In this document: positions 1 to 5,869 of the stretch, piece after piece
Numbering within the stretch: position 1 is the first letter of the stretch
How the letters are laid out: every line of letters starts with the position of its first letter
DNA from: Nitrospira sp.
Lineage (GTDB): Bacteria > Nitrospirota > Thermodesulfovibrionia > Thermodesulfovibrionales > SM23-35
Reading direction: 5' to 3'
DNA length: 5,906 nt
Assembly: GCA_016873575.1 (NCBI GenBank)
Contig: VGWY01000162.1
Coordinates: forward strand, 1 to 5,906
Notes under the pieces: model-generated
What the model saw: only the letters and a program-made list of their open reading frames with translations
Database searches by the model: none
Told to the model about the DNA's origin: nothing
Position numbers and translations under genes: made by a program

Positions 1-318
1 GTATACAGAGGTATGGGTTCTATCGGTGCAATGGAACAGGGGTCAAGGGATAGATATATGCAGGCAGGCATTGAATCATCAAAACTCGTTCCAGAGGGCG
101 TTGAAGGCAGAGTACCATATAAAGGCTCGCTTTCTCAGAGTGTTCTTCAGTTAATTGGAGGATTACGCTCTGGAATGGGGTATTGTGGGTGTAGAAACCT
201 CGATGAACTCAGAACAAAAGCAAAATTCATCAGGATTACTTATGCTGGCCTGAGAGAAAGCCATGTTCACGATGTCATTATCACAAAAGAGGCACCTAAT
301 TATAGGACAGAATGGTGA
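1..318 (+). CDS. guaB: Inosine-5'-monophosphate dehydrogenase, C-terminal part (5' end outside window)
   Basis: IMP dehydrogenase oxidises IMP to XMP with NAD+, the committed step of guanine nucleotide synthesis in the cytoplasm. Only the last 105 residues are present; the frame is open from base 1, so the gene is cut by the window edge rather than broken. The fragment opens with the IMP-binding YRGMGS motif. It then carries the mobile-flap Arg-Tyr pair (fragment residues 18-19, in RDRYMQ) that activates the catalytic water, and PEGVEG, whose Glu (residue 32) is the bacterial residue where eukaryotic enzymes have Gln. Further family signatures are GGLRSGMGYCG, containing the late conserved GMGYCG, and the terminal RITYAGLRESHVHDV / TKEAPNY. 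The TGA stop directly touches the guaA ATG, so the two are almost certainly co-transcribed and translationally coupled. Identification is secure. Confidence 0.97.
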   Translation, partial: VYRGMGSIGAMEQGSRDRYMQAGIESSKLVPEGVEGRVPYKGSLSQSVLQLIGGLRSGMGYCGCRNLDELRTKAKFIRITYAGLRESHVHDVIITKEAPNYRTEW

Positions 319-1863
319 ATGTACAAAGAAAAAATATTAGTCCTTGATTTTGGATCTCAATATACCCAGCTTATTGCAAGACGTGCAAGAGAAAATAGTG
401 TCTACTCGGAGATATTCCCGTTTCATGCCTCAATCAACACAATAAAGAACTTCCATCCAAAGGGGATAATCCTTTCTGGCGGCCCTTCGAGTGTGTATGA
501 CACAGGCGCACCGATACCTGACCGCAGGATATTTGAACTTGGGATACCTGTTCTTGGCATTTGTTATGGTATGCAGCTCATGGCACATATTTTTGGTGGG
601 AAAGTCACAAAGGCAGCAAAAAGGGAATATGGACGGTCTGAACTGATCATTGACGATGACTCAGATTTGCTTGAAGGTATTGGTACGAAACTCAGAACTC
701 AGGTTTGGATGAGTCACGGTGACAGGATTGAACATTGCCCTCCTCATTTCAAACCAATAGCACATACTGCCAATTCACCCACCGCAGCAATGGCAGATAA
801 ACGGAGTAAACTGTTTGCCTTACAATTTCACCCTGAGGTTGTTCATACTACTGAGGGATTTGATATTCTAAGAAATTTTCTCTTTACGATATGCAAATGC
901 AAGCCAACGTGGACTATGAAGTCTTTTATACAGACAGCAACAAAAGAAATTAAAGAGAAGGTAGGGAACAAAAAGGTTGTATGTGGTATCAGTGGTGGAG
1001 TAGATTCCACCGTGACGGCAGTTTTGGTACATAGAGCTGTCGGCGACCAGATTACCTGCATCTTTGTGGATAATGGTGTTTTAAGATCAGGAGAGGCTCA
1101 AAATGTTGAAGATATGCTGAGAAGTCATTTCCATATGCACATCAACTGTGTCGATGCCTCAAAAAGATTTTTAAAAAAATTAAACGGTATCATTGACCCT
1201 GAGTTAAAAAGAAAGATTATAGGAAATGAATTCATAAGGGTTTTTGAGGCTGAAGCAAAAAAGATAAAAGGGGTAAAATTTCTTGCGCAGGGAACACTCT
1301 ATCCAGATGTTATTGAGAGCGTCCCTTTTAAAGGGCCTTCAGCTACTATTAAAAGCCATCATAATGTTGGAGGTCTTCTGGATAAAATGAGGCTTAAACT
1401 CATCGAGCCACTCAGGGAATTATTCAAGGATGAAGTGAGAGTTCTCGGAAAAGAACTCGGTCTGCCTGAAGAAATAATAAACCGTCATCCATTTCCCGGC
1501 CCTGGTCTGGCTATCAGGGTTATCGGAGAGGTAACACAGGAAAGATGCGATATATTGAGAAGGGCAGATACGATTGTATTAGAGGAGATCAAAAATGCAG
1601 GGCTTTACAGAGATATCTGGCAATCTTTTGCTGTCCTTTTACCTGTAAAAAGTGTTGGAGTTATGGGCGATGAGAGAACATATGAGAATGTTATAGCGGT
1701 TAGGGCAGTAAAAAGCCTTGATGGCATGACTGCTGACTGGGCAAGGATTCCATATGATGTCCTTGGAAGGATATCAAACAGGATAATCAACGAGGTCAAA
1801 GGTGTTAACAGGGTGGTCTATGATATAAGCTCAAAACCACCGAGTACAATAGAGTGGGAGTGA
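319..1863 (+). CDS. guaA: GMP synthase (glutamine-hydrolysing)
   Basis: This enzyme converts XMP, ATP and glutamine to GMP, directly following GuaB in the pathway. It has 514 residues, close to the family norm of about 510-525, and appears complete. The N-terminal class I glutamine amidotransferase domain (about 5-195) has the oxyanion segment LSGGPSS (52-58), nucleophile Cys82 in GICYGMQ, and the His171/Glu173 of the triad in FHPE. The ATP pyrophosphatase domain (about 200-395) has the PP-loop SGGVDS (225-230) and the conserved DNGVLR. The C-terminal XMP-binding and dimerisation domain includes HPFPGPGLAIR (390-400) and ends in the typical SSKPPSTIEWE, whose Lys and Glu contact XMP. The start is taken at the ATG immediately after the guaB stop. 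MYKEKILVLDFGSQYTQLIA is a normal N-terminus. Shine-Dalgarno-like AGGA lies about a dozen bases upstream, inside guaB, so coupling to guaB translation probably dominates. No missing residues seen. Confidence 0.98.
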   Translation: MYKEKILVLDFGSQYTQLIARRARENSVYSEIFPFHASINTIKNFHPKGIILSGGPSSVYDTGAPIPDRRIFELGIPVLGICYGMQLMAHIFGGKVTKAAKREYGRSELIIDDDSDLLEGIGTKLRTQVWMSHGDRIEHCPPHFKPIAHTANSPTAAMADKRSKLFALQFHPEVVHTTEGFDILRNFLFTICKCKPTWTMKSFIQTATKEIKEKVGNKKVVCGISGGVDSTVTAVLVHRAVGDQITCIFVDNGVLRSGEAQNVEDMLRSHFHMHINCVDASKRFLKKLNGIIDPELKRKIIGNEFIRVFEAEAKKIKGVKFLAQGTLYPDVIESVPFKGPSATIKSHHNVGGLLDKMRLKLIEPLRELFKDEVRVLGKELGLPEEIINRHPFPGPGLAIRVIGEVTQERCDILRRADTIVLEEIKNAGLYRDIWQSFAVLLPVKSVGVMGDERTYENVIAVRAVKSLDGMTADWARIPYDVLGRISNRIINEVKGVNRVVYDISSKPPSTIEWE

Positions 1864-1866
1864 ATC

Positions 1867-1940
1867 TCGTTAGGCGCAAAGCGTAAGGGGTTAAGAGACA
1901 TCGTAATTTCTCCTTACGCCTTACACCTAACGCCTTATGG
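1867..1940. repeat. Heptamer-built inverted repeat between guaA and ispA
   Basis: The right arm (1913-1940) is four consecutive 7-bp units of consensus CTTACGC; the second and third units each differ from it slightly and the fourth (CTTATGG) is the most diverged. The left arm (1867-1894) is four 7-bp units of the opposite orientation, the clearest being GCGTAAG at 1881-1887, the exact reverse complement of the consensus. Aligning the arms pairs 1868-1874 with 1926-1932 and 1881-1888 with 1912-1919, with a few mismatches between, around a loop of about 20 nt. The element fills nearly the whole 83-bp gap and ends just before the ispA start. There is no U-tract after it, so it is not a standard terminator; it could still form an RNA hairpin that modulates ispA-dxs expression or protects mRNA ends. 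That role is inference. Confidence 0.75.
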
Positions 1941-1946
1941 AATATT

Positions 1947-2879
1947 ATGGATATAACAGCTTATTTAAAAGAAAAAAAAACCATGGTGGATTCATACCTG
2001 AAATCGTATTTCAGCCCACCATCTGAACCTTCTGTACTGCATGAGGCTATGAAATATTCACTCTTTGCAGGTGGCAAAAGAATTCGCCCTATTCTTGCCC
2101 TTGCATCATATGAGGCATGTGGTGGAAATCCAGAAGATATTATTCCCTATGCCTCAGCGATGGAACTGATCCATACCTATTCCCTCATTCATGATGACCT
2201 GCCTGCAATGGATAATGATGACCTTAGACGAGGCAAGCCCACAAATCATAAGGTATTTGGGGAGGCAATTGCCATACTCGCAGGTGATGCCCTTCTTACA
2301 GAAGCGTTTTACATGCTTTCAAATCCCCCCTCCCCCCCCTTTGCTAAAGGGGGGATGGGGGGATTACTCCAGCATTCAGCATTCAGCATTCCGAAATCCA
2401 CAATTTTAAAGGTTATCCATGAGGTTGCGATGGCAGTAGGTATTCATGGAATGGTTGGAGGACAGGTTCAGGATATAATTTCAGAGAATTCAGAACCGAA
2501 CAAAGATACATTATCCTTTATTCACGTTCATAAAACTGCTGCACTCATAACAGCCTCTGTTCGAATAGGACCACTATTAGCAGAAAGCGATAACGATACA
2601 TTACATGCCCTCTCAAGGTATGGAGAAAATATAGGGCTTACTTTTCAGATTATTGATGATATACTTGATATTGAAGGCAGTCCCGAAGAACTTGGCAAAT
2701 CAGCAGGTTCGGATAGGAAGTCGAAGAAGATGACCTATCCAGCTCTCTACGGAATAGAAATGTCACGACAGAAGGCAGAAAACCTAATTTCAGTGGCAAT
2801 AGATGAGCTGAAGATATTTTCCTCTGAGGCTGATCCGTTAAGAGAAATTGCCAGTTATCTGATAAAAAGGAGAAATTAA
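1947..2879 (+). CDS. ispA: Short-chain all-trans polyprenyl diphosphate synthase (farnesyl/geranylgeranyl diphosphate synthase), with in-frame repeat insertion
   Basis: It condenses isopentenyl diphosphate with allylic diphosphates to make C15 (or C20) prenyl diphosphates for quinones and undecaprenyl carriers. Its 310 residues are slightly above the usual ~295-300. Visible motifs are GGKRIRP (42-48), the first Asp-rich motif DDLPAMD (83-89; the two-residue insertion is typical of bacterial enzymes), RRGKPTNH (94-101), GDALLTEAF, GMVGGQ (168-173), HKT (195-197) and the second Asp-rich motif DDILD (237-241). Tyr78, five residues before the first Asp motif, resembles the residue that limits products to about C15 in bacterial FPP synthases; product length remains inference. 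Residues 126-151 are encoded by a G/C palindrome plus a heptamer tract and replace a naturally variable inter-helix loop, so catalysis is probably intact. ATG 1947 gives the usual N-terminus (YLKEKK...); Met13 is an in-frame alternative. The ribosome site is weak (GGAA). Overlaps dxs by 1 nt. Confidence 0.94.
   Translation: MDITAYLKEKKTMVDSYLKSYFSPPSEPSVLHEAMKYSLFAGGKRIRPILALASYEACGGNPEDIIPYASAMELIHTYSLIHDDLPAMDNDDLRRGKPTNHKVFGEAIAILAGDALLTEAFYMLSNPPSPPFAKGGMGGLLQHSAFSIPKSTILKVIHEVAMAVGIHGMVGGQVQDIISENSEPNKDTLSFIHVHKTAALITASVRIGPLLAESDNDTLHALSRYGENIGLTFQIIDDILDIEGSPEELGKSAGSDRKSKKMTYPALYGIEMSRQKAENLISVAIDELKIFSSEADPLREIASYLIKRRN
2322..2365. repeat. G/C-run palindromic element inserted in frame in ispA
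   Basis: An imperfect hairpin: AAT, six C, T, eight C, TTT, loop GCT, AAA, six G, AT, six G, ATT. It matches the intergenic element at 4974-5022 in arm layout, run lengths and the following ATTACTC, but its right arm is one base shorter (AT instead of CAA between the G runs) and its loop differs. In the ispA frame it encodes NPPSPPFAKGGMGGLL (residues 126-141, the last codon just past the palindrome), a Pro/Gly-rich segment unlike the helical flanks. Mononucleotide runs of C and G make it a likely slippage site. Two of the three forward frames of the element are free of stops, which would help in-frame survival. Confidence 0.85.
2370..2397. repeat. Tandem heptamer tract (CAGCATT x3 plus one degenerate unit) inside ispA
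   Basis: Three perfect consecutive copies of CAGCATT occupy 2370-2390; the next seven bases (CCGAAAT) match only in part and may be a decayed fourth unit. The tract starts four bases after the shared ATTACTC end of the palindrome, so the two repeats are stacked at one site. It encodes QHSAFSIP (142-149) in the same variable loop of the prenyl synthase. Because 7 is coprime to 3, successive units are read in all three phases; CAGCATT has no stop in any phase, whereas its complement AATGCTG yields TGA. Confidence 0.8.
2867..2873 (+). promoter_or_regulatory. Strong ribosome binding site for dxs inside the end of ispA
   Basis: AAGGAGA lies five bases before the dxs ATG at 2879 and within the last codons of ispA. 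With the TAATG stop/start overlap it supports translational coupling and fixes the dxs start. Confidence 0.85.
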
Positions 2880-4768
2880 TGTATCTGGAGGTTATCAAAT
2901 CACCAGCAGATTTAAAAAAACTTCCAATTTCAGAACTCAAAAAACTTGCTAAAGAAATCCGTGAAACGATAATCGAAAGGGTCTCAATCAATGGTGGTCA
3001 TTTATCATCCAACCTCGGAGTAGTAGAACTCACCATTGCTCTTCATTATGTATTCAATTCCCCTAAAGATAAACTAATATGGGATGTTGGCCATCAATCC
3101 TATTCACACAAACTCCTTACCGGCAGATATGAAAGGTTTTCCACACTGAGAAAATATAAAGGCATCTCCGGATTTCCGAAAAGGGATGAGAGTGAACATG
3201 ATGTATTCGGAAGCGGACATAGTTCCACATCCATCTCTGCAGCGCTTGGAGTAATTGAGGGGAGAGATAAGAAAAGAGAAGATTTTAAAGTCATTGCTGT
3301 TATAGGTGATGGAGCAATGACTGCAGGGCTTGCTTTTGAGGGTTTAAATAATGCAGGCCATCTCAAAAAAAACCTTATCGTCATCTTGAATGATAATGAG
3401 ATGTCTATATCACAGAATGTTGGTGCGCTTTCTGCATATTTGAACAGAATACTTACTGGTGAACTCTATCAGAGATTCAGGAAAGATACAAAAACCTTTC
3501 TCAAAAACATACCAAAATTAGGAAGTCACGCTGCAAAGATTGCGGAGAAGACGGAAGAAATGCTCAAAGGTCTTTTTCTGCCCGGGGTAATCTTTGAGGA
3601 GCTTGGATTTAACTATATTGGTCCAATAGACGGCCATAACATCGCCCTCTTAGTTGAAACCTTCAAACGGATAAGAACAATATCGTCCCCTACCCTCATC
3701 CATGTGATAACTAAAAAGGGGAAGGGATACGAATTTTCAGAAAAACAACCTTCTGTGTTTCATGGTATCGGACCTTTCAAGCTTGAAACAGGTTCACCCA
3801 TGAATGAAAATGGTCATACATACAGTGAAGTGTTCGGAAATATCCTTACAGAGTTAGCAGATAAGGATGAAAGGATCATTGCTATCTCAGCGGCAATGAA
3901 AGAAGGTACGGGACTGGAGCATTTCGCTGAAAAGCATCCTGATAGATTTTATGATGTAGGTATCGCAGAGCCCCATGCTGTAACATTTGCTGCGGGGTTG
4001 GCAACACAGGGTCTCAAACCAGTTGTTGTTATTTATTCAACTTTTCTACAGAGGGCGTATGATGAGATAGTCCATGATGTATGTCTCCAAAACCTTCCTG
4101 TTGTATTTGCCATTGACCGTGCAGGAATAGTTGGAGAAGACGGACCCACACATAATGGTCTGTTTGACATCTCATATTTAAGACATATCCCGAATCTTGT
4201 TGTCATGGCACCCGGAGACGATGTTGAACTGAGAGCCATGCTCGAGCTTGCTATAAAACATAATGGGCCTGCAGCCATCAGGTATCCAAGGGGGAAATGC
4301 AGTAACGAGTTACTCGCCACCCGTCACTCGCCACTCGTCACGTTTGATATTGGAGAATCCGAGATTCTTAAAAACGGAGAGGATTTAGCAATAATAGCAT
4401 TAGGGAATACTGTTTACCCCGCCCTATCTGCAGCGGAACGGCTGGATAATGAGGGCATTCGTGCAATGGTAGTAAATGCAAGGTTTATCAAACCTTTAGA
4501 CAGGCATCTTCTTTTATCTGTCGTATCAAAAATCAAAAAAATAATTACCGTAGAGGAGAATGTCCTTGCCGGTGGATTTGGTACTGCTATTCTGGAATAT
4601 CTCAATGAGGTGGGCATGGTTGATGTTTTAGTAAAAAGAATCGGGATTGCTGATGAATTTGTTGAAATTGGTTCACAGACAATTCTGAGAAAAAAATATG
4701 GGCTTGATGAAGAAGGGATATATCAGGCTACGCTTTCGCTTTTTAAAGAACCAACATACAGTCATTAA
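2879..4768 (+). CDS. dxs: 1-deoxy-D-xylulose-5-phosphate synthase
   Basis: This thiamine-diphosphate enzyme joins pyruvate and glyceraldehyde 3-phosphate to give DXP, the entry step of the MEP isoprenoid pathway and a precursor for thiamine and pyridoxal phosphate. The 629 residues match the family (about 620-640). The transketolase-like N-terminal domain has GGHLSSNLG (His41), DVGHQSYSHKLLTGR, SGFPKR and the ThDP motif GDGAMTAG...NDN (143-173). FHGIGPF (His295) precedes the pyrimidine-binding domain, with catalytic Glu364 in GIAEPHAV, YSTFLQRAYDEI (Arg392), and GEDGPTHNGLFD (Asp421, His425). The C-terminal transketolase domain runs from about 485 and contains VEENVLAGGFGTA. The start is set by a strong ribosome site and the one-base overlap with ispA, implying coupled expression of two isoprenoid genes. 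Residues 479-488 (LATRHSPLVT), in the linker after RYPRG, are encoded by a heptamer repeat tract. A terminator follows the stop. Confidence 0.98.
   Translation: MYLEVIKSPADLKKLPISELKKLAKEIRETIIERVSINGGHLSSNLGVVELTIALHYVFNSPKDKLIWDVGHQSYSHKLLTGRYERFSTLRKYKGISGFPKRDESEHDVFGSGHSSTSISAALGVIEGRDKKREDFKVIAVIGDGAMTAGLAFEGLNNAGHLKKNLIVILNDNEMSISQNVGALSAYLNRILTGELYQRFRKDTKTFLKNIPKLGSHAAKIAEKTEEMLKGLFLPGVIFEELGFNYIGPIDGHNIALLVETFKRIRTISSPTLIHVITKKGKGYEFSEKQPSVFHGIGPFKLETGSPMNENGHTYSEVFGNILTELADKDERIIAISAAMKEGTGLEHFAEKHPDRFYDVGIAEPHAVTFAAGLATQGLKPVVVIYSTFLQRAYDEIVHDVCLQNLPVVFAIDRAGIVGEDGPTHNGLFDISYLRHIPNLVVMAPGDDVELRAMLELAIKHNGPAAIRYPRGKCSNELLATRHSPLVTFDIGESEILKNGEDLAIIALGNTVYPALSAAERLDNEGIRAMVVNARFIKPLDRHLLLSVVSKIKKIITVEENVLAGGFGTAILEYLNEVGMVDVLVKRIGIADEFVEIGSQTILRKKYGLDEEGIYQATLSLFKEPTYSH
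4313..4340. repeat. Tandem heptamer tract (consensus CTCGYCA, four units) inside dxs
   Basis: Four contiguous 7-bp units: the first and third are CTCGCCA, the fourth is CTCGTCA and the second is CCCGTCA. A near-complementary unit TAACGAG sits at 4303-4309, so a short inverted arrangement (CGAG-TTA-CTCG) borders the tract. It encodes residues 479-488 of DXS, in the variable linker between the conserved RYPRG motif and the C-terminal domain. The heptamer is free of stops in all three phases in this orientation, while its reverse complement TGACGAG contains TGA. Confidence 0.75.
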
Positions 4769-4796
4769 ATCTAAATTATTTAAAATTTCAGACAGT

Positions 4797-4828
4797 ACGT
4801 GAGGGTATAGCATCCTCACGTTATTTTT
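4797..4828 (+). terminator. Rho-independent terminator after dxs
   Basis: ACGTGAGG (4797-4804) pairs perfectly with CCTCACGT (4814-4821), extended inward by a G-T and a T-A pair around a five-base loop. The sequence TTATTTTT ends the element. It lies about 30 bases after the dxs stop and should end the ispA-dxs (possibly guaB-guaA-ispA-dxs) transcript. Confidence 0.88.
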
Positions 4829-4973
4829 GATAAATCATGGGAATGAGGTAACTGTACCCATCAGTTGCATAAATAATGCTTCTGGATATGTGAAAAAGGT
4901 TGGGAATAAAGGTTTTACCCATAATTTTAGCAATGGGAGAGGAATTCACCAAAAGTGGACTCTATTTTATCCG
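4829..4973. other. Unassigned intergenic sequence between the dxs terminator and the palindrome
   Basis: About 145 bases without a supportable gene. Open reading is possible on both strands (a forward TTG-started frame running out through the palindrome, and a roughly 45-codon reverse frame ending near 4830), but neither has a ribosome site or a sequence I recognise. A small dyad is visible: AACTG (4850-4854) and CAGTT (4862-4866) flank TACCCAT, overlapping GGTAACTGTACC. I see no promoter with convincing -35 and -10 boxes, although tlyA must be expressed from this region or by readthrough. It could be a leader, a decayed gene or a mobile-element remnant. Confidence 0.5.
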
Positions 4974-5022
4974 GTAATCCCCCCTTGCCCCCCTTTATTA
5001 AAGGGGGGCAAGGGGGGATTAC
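4974..5022. repeat. Perfect G/C-run palindromic element upstream of tlyA
   Basis: A 23-bp perfect stem (4974-4996 with 5000-5022) closes on a three-base loop (ATT at 4997-4999). Each arm has two runs of six C or six G separated by TTG or CAA, bounded by AT-rich pairs (GTAAT outside, TTT inside). A second, decayed copy lies inside ispA at 2322-2365. The lack of a downstream U-tract argues against a standard terminator. It ends 49 bases before the tlyA ATG. It looks like a dispersed REP/RPE-type element; from memory, translations of the form PPxPPLLKGGxGG are frequent in some environmental bacterial genomes. Confidence 0.92.
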
Positions 5023-5071
5023 TCAATGAATATTTATACAACATTTAGATTTATTGTTCAGTTAAAAGCTT

Positions 5072-5869
5072 ATGGCACAGAAGGACAGACTGGATAAAAT
5101 CCTTGTTTCGAGAGGGCTTGTAAAGAGCAGGGAGTTGGCAAGGGCACTCATCATTGAGGGGAAGGTCTTTGTAGATGGCAAAAAGATAACAAAGGCAGGC
5201 ACATTTACAAATGGGGATTCAGATATATCTCTCAAGAAAGGGAATCTTCCTTACGTTAGCAGGGGGGGACTGAAGCTTGAAGCAGCATTAGATTTTTTCA
5301 ACATTGATGTGGGTGGCAAAACAGTCATGGATGTTGGTTCATCAACAGGAGGCTTTACAGACTGTTTGCTGAAAAGGAATGCAAAGAGGGTTTATTGTAT
5401 TGATGTAGGCTATGGGCAACTTGCATGGTCATTGAGGAAAGACCCAAGGGTTGCAGTTATGGAAAGGATAAATGTACGATATCTGGACGAGATAATCAAA
5501 TCAGAAGAGGAAAAATTCAAAGGGCAAGAATTTGAAGACCTCGTAACGTGTAATATAGAGATGGCTACAGTAGACGTCTCTTTCATCTCCCTGAAAAAGG
5601 TAATTCCTGTAATAGCAGGATTTATAAAAAAGGGGGGAGATATTCTTTCCCTTGTAAAGCCCCAATTCGAGGTTGGCAAAGGAGAGGTAGGGAAAGGTGG
5701 GATTGTCAGAGAAGAAGAAAAAAGGTTAATGGCCGTTGAAGATGTAAAAAAACATCTATCAAATCTTGGCCTCAAACCCATTGGAATATTTCAATCTCCC
5801 ATTCCCGGACAAAAAGGGAATAGAGAATATTTTTTATATATGAAGAGAGGATTTGATGGAAGAGACTAA
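5072..5869 (+). CDS. tlyA: TlyA family rRNA (cytidine-2'-O)-methyltransferase
   Basis: Often annotated hemolysin A, but the characterised members methylate ribosomal RNA cytidines (23S C1920, in some also 16S C1409) using S-adenosylmethionine. The 265 residues are typical. An N-terminal S4 RNA-binding domain (about 6-65: RLDKILVSRGLVKSRELA, then EGKVFVDGKKITKAG) is joined by the YVSRGGLKL linker to an FtsJ/RrmJ-type methyltransferase domain. The SAM motif is DVGSSTGGFTD (87-97). The K-D-K-E set expected for this fold is present: Lys68, Asp168 (VDVSFISL), Lys196 (LVKPQFE) and Glu252 (GNREYF). The segment 137-166 between NVR and VDVSF looks about 15 residues longer than I recall in the mycobacterial enzyme. 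ATG 5072 places RLDK at the usual distance, but no Shine-Dalgarno sequence precedes it. It is separated from dxs by a terminator, though ispA-dxs-tlyA clustering is common in bacteria. Substrate specificity cannot be read from sequence alone. Confidence 0.95.
   Translation: MAQKDRLDKILVSRGLVKSRELARALIIEGKVFVDGKKITKAGTFTNGDSDISLKKGNLPYVSRGGLKLEAALDFFNIDVGGKTVMDVGSSTGGFTDCLLKRNAKRVYCIDVGYGQLAWSLRKDPRVAVMERINVRYLDEIIKSEEEKFKGQEFEDLVTCNIEMATVDVSFISLKKVIPVIAGFIKKGGDILSLVKPQFEVGKGEVGKGGIVREEEKRLMAVEDVKKHLSNLGLKPIGIFQSPIPGQKGNREYFLYMKRGFDGRD

Noticed and set aside
1867..1940. CRISPR array or attachment site from the repeated units
   Set aside because: Units are 7 bp with no unique spacers, and no integrase or cas gene is nearby.
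2191..2409. Open frame overlapping ispA in another phase
   Set aside because: It is a shadow of the real gene, kept open partly by the repeat; the ispA frame carries all conserved motifs.
2650..2991. Reverse-strand open frame across the ispA-dxs junction
   Set aside because: Antisense shadow of two well-supported genes with no family resemblance or ribosome site.
4829..4970. Reverse-strand frame of about 45 codons (contains KIMGKTFIPNLFH)
   Set aside because: Short, no ribosome site and only weak start codons; not recognised as any family. Kept only as part of the unassigned spacer.
4974..5022. Palindrome as a rho-independent terminator
   Set aside because: The stem is strong but it is followed by ATT-ACTCAATG rather than a run of T, and a proper terminator already lies upstream at 4797-4828.
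4827..5048. Forward open frame of 73 codons in the dxs-tlyA spacer
   Set aside because: Its only start is a TTG inside the terminator's T-tract, it has no ribosome site, no recognisable motif, and its end is just the translated palindrome (PPCPPLLKGGKGG).
5410..5781. Reverse-strand open frame of 123 codons inside tlyA
   Set aside because: Low-complexity Ser/Pro/Phe-rich antisense translation of a clear methyltransferase gene; no independent support.
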